Origin: CAZVIK01 sp964627045
Lineage (GTDB): Bacteria > Acidobacteriota > Terriglobia > Bryobacterales > Bryobacteraceae
Direction: 5' to 3'
Assembly: GCA_964627045.1 (NCBI GenBank)
Contig: CAZVIK010000003.1
Coordinates: 1-61,506, forward strand
DNA length: 61,506 nt
Shown: positions 50,612-58,887 of the stretch, in pieces
Layout of the letters: each line of letters begins with the position of its first letter
Numbering within the stretch: position 1 is the stretch's first letter
Notes under the pieces: generated by a model
Told to the model about the DNA's origin: nothing
What the model saw: only the letters and a program-made list of their open reading frames with translations
The model's database searches: none
Made by a program: the position numbers and the translations under genes

Positions 50612-52745
50612 TTAGTGGAGGATCTGCCAGAGGTTGCTGTAGTCGTCGGTCCACATCCGCACGCCGGGCTTGACCTCGATCTTGGTTTCGTATCTCGCGA
50701 AAGCGTCTTTTTCGAAGACCGCGGGATCCGAGGCGACCAGGACCCAGGTGGCCCCGTAGACCAGGTCGCTGCCGTCGTCGGTGTCCACCAACCGCGTGGT
50801 CTTGCCGAGCGCGCGGGCCGCCAGTTCGACGATCGGCTCCAGGTCCAGATGCCGGTTGCTCACATGCACTGCCAGAATGCCGCCGGGCTTGATATGGCGG
50901 AAGTAGACGCGAAAGGCCTCGATCGTCAGCAGGTGCACCGGAATCGAATCGCTCGAGAAGGCGTCCACGGCCAGCACGTCGAAATCCTGCCGCGCCTCGC
51001 GTTCCAGCGAGAGCCGCGCGTCGCCGAGGATCACGTCAACCTTGGCCTCGCATTCGGCGAGGTAGCGGAACTCGCGGCGGGCGATGTCGAGCACCAGCGG
51101 GTTGATGTCATAGAAACGGTAATAGTCGCCGCTGCGCCCATAGGTGGCCAGCGTCCCGGTTCCCAACCCGATGACGCCAACCCGCTGCGGCGATTGGCGC
51201 GTGTTGCCGATGGCGAGCCCTACGCCGGACTCCAGGCCGTAGTATGTGGTGTGAAGGCGGCTGCGCACGGGAGAGAGATACTGTAGGCCGTGCGTGATGG
51301 TGCCGTGGACCAGCGTGCGGGTGGCGAACGGGTCCTTCTCCGCGCCGCTCTGGGTTACACGGAGCGCGCCGTAGAAGTTGCGGGCCATCAAGCGNNNNNN
51401 NNNNGCGGGATTCGCGCGCCAGGTCGCGCTCGGCGATGTAGAGCGAAAGGCCCAGCACGATTGTCAGAAACGCCCAAGTCGCGTAAGTGTACCGATTGGT
51501 CCGGCGGAAGATGATGAGCCCGAGGACCGTGCAGAAGAACACGCCGATGGGCATTTCGTAGTAACTGCGGAAGACGTTAGGCGCCAGCCAGCCTACGAAC
51601 AGGCCGCCGATAGCGCCGCCGAGCGAGATGGTCAGATAGTATGCAGTCAGATAGCGGGCGTGGGGCCGCCGCCGGGCCAGTTCCCCGTGACACACCATGC
51701 AACACACGAACAGGCCAACGTTGAACAGCAGGACCACCAGCCAGAGCTTGGTGGCGCCGTCGAACTTCGCCAGGCCGTACGTCATCGCGCTGAGCGCCAG
51801 CGCCAGAAAGCCGAGGAACGTGCCGGGCGAATACAGGTTGTCGCGGCCGAAGGTGAGGACAAAGCTCATCAGGTACAGGCTGAGCGGAAGAATCCAAAGC
51901 ATTGGCACCGGGGCGATGTTCTGACAGACGTGGTTGGTGACGGCCAGCAGCAATATCGACGCGCAGGCCGCCAGCATCGTCCACAGAACGTAGGTGTGCC
52001 AGAGCGGGGCCTCGGGTTCGGTGGACCGGGATGCCGCGGCCGGTTCGATGGGCTGAGCCGGATCGGCCGGCCGCGCGTCGTCGCCGACGGGCCTATCGCC
52101 GAGCGGGACGCCGTCTGGGTCACCATCGGGCGCCGGCGCCGGCTCGTCTTGTACCGGAAGGGGCTTGGGCCTGAGGCTTAGCCAGGCGCAGCCGGCGCAA
52201 GCCAATCCGAAGGCGATATAGCCGGCCGACCACACCAGCGTCTGGGTGCTAGTGGCCAATCGCGGCTCCACCAGGATCGGGTAGGTGACCAACGCCAGCA
52301 GGCTGCCGATGTTCGACACCGCGTACAGACGGTAGGGAAACGCGACGTGATGCGTGCGCGCGTACCAGGCTTGCAGCAGCGGGCCGGTGGTGGACAACAG
52401 GAGGTAGGGCAGACCCACGGTGGCAGCCAGCAGCGCGAGGATGCGCAGAACCGGGTCGTCGCTGCCCACCGGCTTCCAGCTTGGATCCGGCATGATGCGC
52501 AGCAGCAACAGGCTCACGGTGAGGAAACAGGCGTGAACCAGCGCCTGGGCCTTCGGGCGAAGATAGCGCATGAGAAGGTGGGCGTACAGGTAGCCCCCCA
52601 GCAAGACGGCCTGGAAGAACAGCATGCAGGCGCTCCAGACCGAAGCCGAGCCGCCGAACCACGGCAGCGTCACCTTCGCCATAACCGGCTGCACCTGAAA
52701 AAGGAGGAAGGCGCTTAGAAAGATCGTCAGCGTATAAAGCAGCAT
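50612..52745 (-). CDS. Fused MFS-type membrane protein/spermidine synthase
   Basis: A single gene interrupted by an assembly gap at 51395-51404. The N-terminal part (52745-51405) has about 12 membrane segments, with an unusual Pro/Asp/Ala-rich hydrophilic linker near residues 190-245. The C-terminal part is a spermidine synthase-like Rossmann domain (VGVIGLGTGTLATYG, RFYDINPLVLDIA, ILGDARLSLERE, DVLAVDAFSSDSIPVHLLT). The gap length is a placeholder and the frame does not carry through it. Substrates and direction of any transport are unknown. It follows the FHA phosphatase gene with no gap. Confidence 0.82.
51395..51404. other. Assembly gap inside the MFS/spermidine synthase gene
   Basis: Ten N bases. 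Flanking protein segments ERDLARES and LMARNFYG are in different frames across the 10-base placeholder, so the true length is not 10. Confidence 0.95.
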
Positions 52746-54416
52746 TCAAGCCTCGTCGCCGTGGTACTCGACCGTCATCATCGTCATGTCGTCCCGCTGG
52801 AGCGCGCCGCCGGTGTGCGCCTCCAGGGCTGCGTCCAGCGCAGCGAACAGCGTATGTGCGGACGCCCCGGCGGAGGCGCGCGCGATTTGGCGGATGCGCG
52901 CGTCGCCGAAAAGCTCGCCGTCCAGATTCTCCGCCTCGCCGACACCGTCGGTGTAAAGGACCAGCTTGTCTCCGCGCTCCAGGACAGCCTCGCCCATGGC
53001 GTACTCGGCCTCGTCGATCAAACCCGCGGGAAAACCGGTGGCCTCCAAAGGCTCCAACGCGCCGCCGGCACGCACGAGCAATCCGGCGCCGTGTCCGGCA
53101 TTGGCGTAGCGCAGCCGGCCGTCGCACTCGAGCAATCCGAGAAACACGGTCGCGTACTTTTCGCCCTTGGTACGCTCCAGCAGAAACGCGTTGAGGCGGT
53201 GCAGGCTCTGGGCGGGCGGCCACTCGGCATGGGGCGCCGCCAGGAACGCGCCCTGAAGCAGCGCTGCCAGCAGCGCCGCGCTCACGCCCTTGCCCGACAC
53301 GTCGGCGACGATGAAGGCCCAGGCGCGGGGGCCGAGCGGCAGGGCGTCGAAATAGTCGCCGCCCACCTGCCGTGAGGGAATGCTGCGTCCGGCCGCGCGA
53401 AACCACCCTTCAGACGGCAGCGCCGTGGGCAGAAGGCTGCTCTGGATTTCGCGGGCGATCTTCATTTCCTCTTCCATGCGCTGCCGCGCGCGCTCGCCCT
53501 CCAGCAGACGGGCGTTCTCCAGGATGGTGGATGCCTCCATGGCGAGGGTCTGCAATAGTTCGCGATTGCCGGAGGAAAGGTCGGCTGCCCCGGCGCGCGT
53601 GTCCATATAGATGACGCCCAAGGTCTCGTCGGCCAACGCCCCGGCTGCGGCGGAAGCCGCGGTGCGGAGGCGCACCAGCGGCACGCAAACCACGCTGCGC
53701 AACTCCAATTCGGCGATCGTCCGCATCGGAAGACCAGCGTCACCGGCGCCGGCGTCGAAGGTCATCGACAGAAGTTCGCGCCGCCGCGCAAGGGCGCGTT
53801 GAATCACGGCGCACGGCACGCGTAGTTCCTCGGGCGCCAGATTCGCGCCGCTGCGGTCGCGCGCGACTCGAAACTCCAGATCCTCGCCGCGGCAGATCAG
53901 CAGGAATCCGCGTTCGGCTCCGGTGATGGCGAGCGCGGAGTCCACCAGGGCGGCCAGCAGGTCGGCGGTCGAAAGCGAGGATTCGAGCGCGCGCGCCAGG
54001 TCCACCACCGCGCGCAGCCGGACCAGTTCGGCGCCGGGCCTGGGCGCCGCCGCCAGCGGCTCGGCGAAGCGCTCGATCCCCGCCTCGTCCGGTTCAAAGG
54101 TGAGGGTGTAGGAATCCGGCACGCCGAAGTCAATCCGGTCGGATGGGTTCAGAGCGCAGCGCGCCACGCGTTCCCGGTTGACGAAGGTGCCGTTGCGGCT
54201 TTGCAGGTCCTCGATGGCGTAGCCGCCGTTCTCGGCCACGATCCGGGCGTGCGTGCGGCTGATGCGCGTATCGCGCAGCGGCAGTTCGTTCTGGCTTTGC
54301 CGGCCGATATAAAAGGGGAGCGGCTGGATGGCGACGCGCGAGCGCCCGCCGGTGGGGTCGGCCACGACCAGCCACGGCGGCCGCCCAGCCGCGTGGCGGC
54401 GCTCCCCGCCCTCCAT
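52746..54416 (-). CDS. FHA-GAF-PP2C serine phosphatase (RsbU-like)
   Basis: A 556-residue signalling protein. Residues about 20-105 form a forkhead-associated domain (FYIGRQSQNELPLRDTRISR, then RNGTFVNRERV) that binds phosphothreonine. A GAF-like domain occupies about 140-300, then a PP2C/SpoIIE domain (VGGDYFDALPLGPRAWAFI, ADVSGKGVSAALLAALLQG, YTDGVGEAEN, RDDMTMM). The Asp residues of the metal site are visible. It would dephosphorylate a partner, such as an anti-sigma factor antagonist. No partner gene is adjacent. The ATG overlaps the Fur gene stop (TGATG). Confidence 0.92.
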   Translation of the reverse strand: MEGGERRHAAGRPPWLVVADPTGGRSRVAIQPLPFYIGRQSQNELPLRDTRISRTHARIVAENGGYAIEDLQSRNGTFVNRERVARCALNPSDRIDFGVPDSYTLTFEPDEAGIERFAEPLAAAPRPGAELVRLRAVVDLARALESSLSTADLLAALVDSALAITGAERGFLLICRGEDLEFRVARDRSGANLAPEELRVPCAVIQRALARRRELLSMTFDAGAGDAGLPMRTIAELELRSVVCVPLVRLRTAASAAAGALADETLGVIYMDTRAGAADLSSGNRELLQTLAMEASTILENARLLEGERARQRMEEEMKIAREIQSSLLPTALPSEGWFRAAGRSIPSRQVGGDYFDALPLGPRAWAFIVADVSGKGVSAALLAALLQGAFLAAPHAEWPPAQSLHRLNAFLLERTKGEKYATVFLGLLECDGRLRYANAGHGAGLLVRAGGALEPLEATGFPAGLIDEAEYAMGEAVLERGDKLVLYTDGVGEAENLDGELFGDARIRQIARASAGASAHTLFAALDAALEAHTGGALQRDDMTMMTVEYHGDEA

Positions 54417-54928
54417 CACTTCCTCCGGAGGCTTGCGCCGGAGGAGCGGCCGGCCGGACCCGGTTGTTCGCCGGGGGCTTCGTGCATCTCCTGCGAACGG
54501 ACCCTCCGGCAGTCCGCGCAATACCCGCCGACCTCGGTGCGCGCCAGCACCACCTGGAACCCGAAGAGGCCTTCCACCTGGCGGCGGATCTTTTGCAGCG
54601 GCTCGCCGTAAAACTCCTCCACCTTGCCGCAACGGAGGCAGATGACGTGCGCGTGCTCCTGCTTCAGCCGGGTCTCGTAGTAGTGCTGGCCGCCGGACCA
54701 GTGCATCAGGTCGAGCTCATCGACCAGACCGACGTCCTTCAGCATGCTGATCGTGCGGTACACCGTGACACGGTTGATCTTCGGGTCCTTCTGCTTGGCC
54801 AGCCGGTAGAGCTGCTCGGCGTCCAGGTGGACGCCCGCCTTGTCGATGAGGTCCAGGAGCACCTGCCGCTGGCGGGTCATCCGGACGCCGCGCTCCTGAA
54901 GCGATCCCTTGATGTCGGTGCGCGCCAT
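54416..54928 (-). CDS. fur: Fur-family transcriptional regulator
   Basis: A 170-residue metal- or peroxide-responsive repressor. Winged helix at about 10-80 (RMTRQRQVLLDLIDKAGVHL, RVTVYRTISMLKDVGLV), then the metal-binding half with HAHVICLRCGKVEEF and CADCRR, the cysteine pairs of the structural zinc site. Whether it is Fur, PerR or Zur type is not evident. Start 54928 ATG; an in-frame TTG lies just upstream. Its -10 box (TAGAGT at 54938-54943) ends 6 bp before that TTG. First gene of the minus-strand unit. Confidence 0.9.
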   Translation of the reverse strand: MARTDIKGSLQERGVRMTRQRQVLLDLIDKAGVHLDAEQLYRLAKQKDPKINRVTVYRTISMLKDVGLVDELDLMHWSGGQHYYETRLKQEHAHVICLRCGKVEEFYGEPLQKIRRQVEGLFGFQVVLARTEVGGYCADCRRVRSQEMHEAPGEQPGPAGRSSGASLRRK

Positions 54929-54937
54929 CAATTCTCA

Positions 54938-54943
54938 ACTCTA
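54938..54943 (-). promoter_or_regulatory. -10 box of the fur operon
   Basis: TAGAGT on the minus strand, ending 9 bp before the ATG at 54928. Leaderless or nearly so. It faces the plus-strand TATCAT box at 54988-54993. Confidence 0.35.
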
Positions 54944-54987
54944 GCATCGGCGGGCGGGCGGCGCATGCGCCCAGGCCCGTCGCCGTC

Positions 54988-54993
54988 TATCAT
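54988..54993 (+). promoter_or_regulatory. -10 box of the DnaC-like gene
   Basis: TATCAT ends seven bases before the ATG at 55001. The earlier ATG at 54992 overlaps the box and would not be transcribed, so 55001 is the preferred start and the message would be leaderless. Confidence 0.4.
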
Positions 54994-55000
54994 GAGAGGA

Positions 55001-55288
55001 ATGCAGGAACCGGTGTGCCCGAAATGCGGAGGCAGCGGCTGGATCGTCGTCGAGTGCGACGGCATCTCGGCGGCGGAACGTTGCGGCTGCGACCACGAAG
55101 ACCGCGTACGCCGTCTGATGGCGAACGCCTCCATCCCGCCGCTTTACAGGGATGCGCTTTTCGACACCTTCCAGGAACATGGCGACGCGCGGCTTCGCGA
55201 CGTCAAGCGCGCCGTCATGAAGTATGCCGAGGACTACCCCTACCCCATGCACAAACCCGGGATGGTGATTAACGGCCCCCCCGTACCC
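55001..55288 (+). pseudogene. DnaC-like ATPase, 5' part before the assembly gap
   Basis: The start of a DnaC/IstB-like AAA+ ATPase with an N-terminal zinc ribbon (CPKCGGSGW, then CGCDHED) and the helical segment MKYAEDYPYPMHKPGMVINGPP. The last codons approach a P-loop: the DNA reads GGCCCCCCC then GTACCC where GGC CCC CCC GGT ACC would encode GPPGT. It therefore ends at or inside Walker A, just before the N run. The 3' part of a similar gene follows after the gap. Confidence 0.65.
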
Positions 55289-55298
55289 NNNNNNNNNN
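55289..55298. other. Assembly gap in the DnaC-like gene
   Basis: Ten N bases between the P-loop end of the 5' part and a sequence that belongs, on the opposite strand, to a LeuA-type domain. Confidence 0.95.
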
Positions 55299-55487
55299 GT
55301 GATCGGCGTCGCACACCACGTTCCCATCCGGCCCTTTGATACGCACCGTGGCCGTGGGGATGCTGCGACTGCCGCAGCTCACCTGCACTTGTTCCAAATG
55401 ATAGGTCTCCTCGAAGAACATGCGCGCCTCATCGGCGACAATCGCTTCCAGGTCGCGGGTGTCCACCGTCTTCTTCTGATCGGCGAC
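55299..55487 (-). pseudogene. Fragment of a LeuA-type C-terminal domain, antisense
   Basis: On the minus strand these bases encode VADQKKTVDTRDLEAIVADE, an acidic helix region and then QVQVSCGSRSIPTATVRIKG and PDGNVVCDADH, the LeuA_dimer regulatory domain of isopropylmalate synthase, citramalate synthase or homocitrate synthase. No other LeuA sequence is nearby, and the fragment is cut at the gap. It is best read as a foreign contig end joined by error; a real insertion is possible but less likely. Confidence 0.7.
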
Positions 55488-55955
55488 CCCGGTACCGGAA
55501 AGACCCACCTGGCCGTCGCCGCCCTGCGCGCGCTACTGGCCAAGGGACACGAGGGCGTGTTCAGCGATTATCAAAACCTGCTCGATCGCATCCGCGCCAG
55601 CTACGACCAAAGCTCCGGCGCGAGCGACCGCGAGGCCTACCGCTCGGCCCTGGAGACCGAGGTGCTCCTGCTCGACGATCTGGGCGCGCACCGCGTCACC
55701 GAGTGGGTGGAGGACATCGTCACCTCCATCGTCACCTATCGCTGCAACCACCGGAAGGCGCTCATCGTCACCACCAACCTTCCCGATGCCGAGTCCGGCG
55801 CGCGTCTCATGGATCACGCCGCCCAGGTTCCGGGCCGCGTGGATTACCGCCACACGTTGGCCGACCGGATCGGCGGACGCGCGCATTCCCGGCTGTTCGA
55901 AATGTGCAAGGTGATCCGCATGCCGGCGGTTCCCGATTACCGCATGCGCAAGTGA
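55470..55955 (+). CDS. DnaC-like ATPase, 3' part after the gap
   Basis: This segment has the Walker A LLLIGDPGTGKTHLAVAALR, Walker B VLLLDDLGAHR, sensor 1 region IVTTNLP, and a sensor-2 type arginine in DYRHTLADRIGGRAHSRLFEM. It is typical of DnaC/IstB ATPases, replication helicase-loader relatives. Together with the 5' part it represents one gene, but both parts contain the P-loop region, so they overlap in family alignment. The intervening LeuA-type bases cannot belong to it. Confidence 0.8.
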   Translation, partial: LLLIGDPGTGKTHLAVAALRALLAKGHEGVFSDYQNLLDRIRASYDQSSGASDREAYRSALETEVLLLDDLGAHRVTEWVEDIVTSIVTYRCNHRKALIVTTNLPDAESGARLMDHAAQVPGRVDYRHTLADRIGGRAHSRLFEMCKVIRMPAVPDYRMRK

Positions 55956-55983
55956 AGCGGCCAGGAGGGCGGAGGAGACCCAC

Positions 55984-56277
55984 ATGCCGAAACCGGTAGG
56001 GCTGCGCCGGCTGAGAGACCTGGAAGGTGCCGGCCCGGCCACGCTTCGCGATTTCGAGGAACTCGGAGTAAGGAACGTCGATCAACTCGCCAAACACGAC
56101 CCGCGAAAACTCTACGACAAGCTGTGCCGGATCAAGGGCGTGCGCCTCGATCCCTGTTGCCTGGACACTCTGACCTGCGCCGTGGCCCAGGCGCGCAACC
56201 CCAACCTTCCGGCCGCACAGCGCAAGTGGTGGTATTGGAGCCGCGTGCGAAAGGCGCAGAAGGCGTCAATGGTTTAG
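55984..56277 (+). CDS. Helix-hairpin-helix protein, Cdd1-like (PF11731)
   Basis: A 97-residue protein with a helix-hairpin-helix fold (VGLRRLRDLEGAGPATLRDF, LGVRNVDQLAKHDP, YDKLCRIKGVRLDPCCLDT), like small proteins of the Cdd1 family. DNA contacts are plausible. It ends inside the YrdC-family gene on the other strand (12-bp overlap). No target is known. Confidence 0.85.
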   Translation: MPKPVGLRRLRDLEGAGPATLRDFEELGVRNVDQLAKHDPRKLYDKLCRIKGVRLDPCCLDTLTCAVAQARNPNLPAAQRKWWYWSRVRKAQKASMV

Positions 56278-56907
56278 GGCCTCGGCGATCTCCTTTTCGT
56301 CGATCGCGCCGGTCTTGATCACCTTCCACGCGGGGGTGGTGATGTCCACCGTGGTGCTGCCCGGGCCGGGGCACAGGCCCCCGTCCAGCACCAGGTCGAT
56401 GCGCCCGTCCATGCGGCCGAACACCTCGATGCCGCTGCGGCAGGTGGGCTGTCCCGACAAATTCGCGCTGGTCGCTACCAGCGGTTGCTGAAGCTCCTCC
56501 AGGAGCGCCGAGGCCACCTTTGACCGGCTCTGACGCAACGCCAGCCGGCCGGTGTTTCCAGTCACTTTGAGAGGAACCTTCGCCGAACCGGGCACGATCA
56601 TGGTCAGCGGCCCCGGCCAGAACAGCCGCGCCAGAAGGTAGAAACGGCTGCACAGGTCGCGGGCGAGTTCCTCGGCCATCATGACATCGCTCACCAGCAA
56701 GGGCAGGGAACGCTGGATCTCGCGGCCTTTGGCGGCGAAGACGAGCCCGACGGCGTGAAGGCTGAACGGGTCCGCCACCAACAGGTAGAGCGACTCGGTG
56801 GGAATCGCCGCCACGCGGCCGCGGCGGACGACGGCGGCGGCGCGCTGGATCGCGTCACGTGCCGGCGCGTCCTGGTCGATCTCGATGATGTCGGTGACGA
56901 CGTTCAA
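56266..56907 (-). CDS. YrdC/Sua5-family protein (TsaC/YciO-like)
   Basis: A 213-residue protein that may form L-threonylcarbamoyl-adenylate for tRNA t6A synthesis. The family helix and strand pattern is present: GRVAAIPTESLYLLVADP, VFAAKGREIQRSLPLLVSD and TSANLSGQP. Two positions normally PTDTVYGL read PTESLYLL, so activity should be checked; the YciO branch is an alternative. The start is TTG at 56907, and a TAGAGT hexamer ends eight bases before it. Confidence 0.8.
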   Translation of the reverse strand: MNVVTDIIEIDQDAPARDAIQRAAAVVRRGRVAAIPTESLYLLVADPFSLHAVGLVFAAKGREIQRSLPLLVSDVMMAEELARDLCSRFYLLARLFWPGPLTMIVPGSAKVPLKVTGNTGRLALRQSRSKVASALLEELQQPLVATSANLSGQPTCRSGIEVFGRMDGRIDLVLDGGLCPGPGSTTVDITTPAWKVIKTGAIDEKEIAEALNH

Positions 56908-56918
56908 TCTGTGTTACT

Positions 56919-58778
56919 CTACCTCGGTCCGATCGCCTCGGCAACTTCCAAGGCCATCTGGTAGCGGCTGAACGGGGCGCTCAACTGTACGCCGGCGGTC
57001 ATCGGCCGAACCGCCCGCACCAGTTCCCGGGCGATGGCGACACCTTCCGCTCTAGCCTTATCGGCGGTATCGGCCCGCTGCATGCGGGCGAGGAAGCCCG
57101 CCGGGACCGGGACGTTCAGCTCGTTTACCATGAACTCGGCGTTGCGGTGGCTGGTGAGGGGCCAGACGCCCGCGATCACCGGGATGCGGAAGCTCTCGAT
57201 CCGGCGCACGAAGCGCTCCAGCAGGGCGACTTCGAAAACCGGCTGCGTCACCACGTATTCGGCGCCCTCTTCCACCTTGCGCTCGAACCGGCGCATTTCA
57301 TCGTCGAAATTGAGCGCGCCCGGATTTGCGCCCACGCCGATCAACAGCGCTGTCTGCGAGCCCGTCGGGTTGCCGCCGATGTCCAGTCCCCGATTGAGAT
57401 TGCTCACGATGTGGACCAGCCCGATGGAATCCACGTCGAAGACGGCGGTGGCCGCGGGGTAGGCGCCCATGCGCGGCGGGTCGCCCGTGATGCAGATCAG
57501 ATTGCGGATTCCGACGGCGTGCGCGCCGAGCAACTCGGACTGGATGCCGAGGATGTTCCGGTCGCGGCAGCAGAAGTGCAACACGGCTTCAATGCCGGCC
57601 CGCTGCTCGATAAGCTGACAGGTCACCTGGGCGCTCATGCGGGCGCTGGCGCGAGGACCGTCGGGTACGTTGATGCAGTCGATTCCGCGTTCGCGGCACA
57701 CCGCCGCTCCCGCGATCTCCTTGGAGGCGTCCACGCCGCGCGGCGGCAGGATCTCGACGAAGGCGACATACTCGCCGGCGGCCAGTTTCGCCCCCAGCTT
57801 GGACTTGGCGGCCGAAGGAACTTGCTCCAGTGCGTGGACCTTCGCCGCGGGCTCCTCTACCGCAATAGCCGAGGCCTCGCGCGCCGGCTGCAAAGAGCGA
57901 GCCTCCGCCCGCAGCAGCCGTATGTGTTCCGGCGTGGTCCCGCAGCACCCGCCCACCAGCCGTACCCCCGCCCACAGCAGCCGCCGTCCGTACTGCGCCA
58001 TGTATTCGGGCGAGCACAAGTAGAGCTTGCGCCCTTCCACGGTCGCCGGGAGTCCGGCGTTGGGCATCGCGCTTAGCGGCTTCTTGGCGAACTGGACCAT
58101 CTTCTCGATGGTCTCCAGCATGGTCTTCGGACCCACCGAACAGTTCAGCCCGGCCACATCCACCGGGAGCGCATTCAACTCGTTGGTGAAGTCCTCCACC
58201 GAAGTGCCGTCCGGCAGATTCCCGTAGTCGTCGATGGTCACCTGGCCGACGATTACCATGTCGTCCCCCGCCGCGGCGCGCGCCGCCGCCACGGCCTCGC
58301 GCAGTTCCGCCAGGCAAGAGAAGGTCTCCAGAATCAGGAGGTCCACGCCGGCCGCCACCAGCGCTTCGGCCTGTTCGCGGAACATCGCCCGCGCCTCCTC
58401 AAGCGTGACCTGCCCGAGCGGCGCCAGCCGCACTCCCAGCGGGCCCATCGATCCCGCCACGAAGGCGGCTTCGCCGGCGGCCTCGCGCGCCAGCCTGACG
58501 CCGGCATGGTTTATCTCGCGGAGCTTTTCGGCCATGCCGAAGGCAGCCAGCCGGGCGCGATTGGCGCCGAACGTGTTCGTTTCCAGGATCTCCGCACCGG
58601 CCTTGAGATAGTCGGCGTGGACCTCCTTCACCAGCCCCGGCTGCGACAGGTTCAGTTCATCGTAGGAACGGTTGATGAAGACGCCCTTGGAGTACAGAAC
58701 GGTCCCCATGGCGCCGTCGGCCACCAGAACCTGCCGGGCGAGGTGGTCGCGAAATTCGAGTGCTCGGTTCGATGACAT
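56919..58778 (-). CDS. Homocysteine S-methyltransferase/MTHFR fusion (YitJ-like)
   Basis: A 619-residue bifunctional protein. The N-terminal half (1-290) is the homocysteine-binding barrel: ADGAMGTVLYSKG, a zinc site formed by the Cys in GLNCSV and the paired Cys in GGCCGTTPEHI. The C-terminal half is methylenetetrahydrofolate reductase, including the FAD-binding GDPPRMGAYP and YVVTQPVFE. It would make methionine from homocysteine with a methyl group generated by its own reductase domain. No corrinoid-binding domain is present, unlike MetH. Confidence 0.93.
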   Translation of the reverse strand: MSSNRALEFRDHLARQVLVADGAMGTVLYSKGVFINRSYDELNLSQPGLVKEVHADYLKAGAEILETNTFGANRARLAAFGMAEKLREINHAGVRLAREAAGEAAFVAGSMGPLGVRLAPLGQVTLEEARAMFREQAEALVAAGVDLLILETFSCLAELREAVAAARAAAGDDMVIVGQVTIDDYGNLPDGTSVEDFTNELNALPVDVAGLNCSVGPKTMLETIEKMVQFAKKPLSAMPNAGLPATVEGRKLYLCSPEYMAQYGRRLLWAGVRLVGGCCGTTPEHIRLLRAEARSLQPAREASAIAVEEPAAKVHALEQVPSAAKSKLGAKLAAGEYVAFVEILPPRGVDASKEIAGAAVCRERGIDCINVPDGPRASARMSAQVTCQLIEQRAGIEAVLHFCCRDRNILGIQSELLGAHAVGIRNLICITGDPPRMGAYPAATAVFDVDSIGLVHIVSNLNRGLDIGGNPTGSQTALLIGVGANPGALNFDDEMRRFERKVEEGAEYVVTQPVFEVALLERFVRRIESFRIPVIAGVWPLTSHRNAEFMVNELNVPVPAGFLARMQRADTADKARAEGVAIARELVRAVRPMTAGVQLSAPFSRYQMALEVAEAIGPR

Positions 58779-58887
58779 GCGTTGATACTGTCATGGTAGC
58801 CGAGAACACGAACCGCGGTCTGCGTTCCGGGAACACACCACACCTGCCGGCATGCAGCCGTTCCGGTTGGATAGCCGTTCGAAGGAA

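Noticed and set aside
55289..55487. A real fusion or insertion of LeuA in a DnaC gene
   Set aside because: The gap, the doubled P-loop region and the 18-base shared sequence make an assembly error much more likely.
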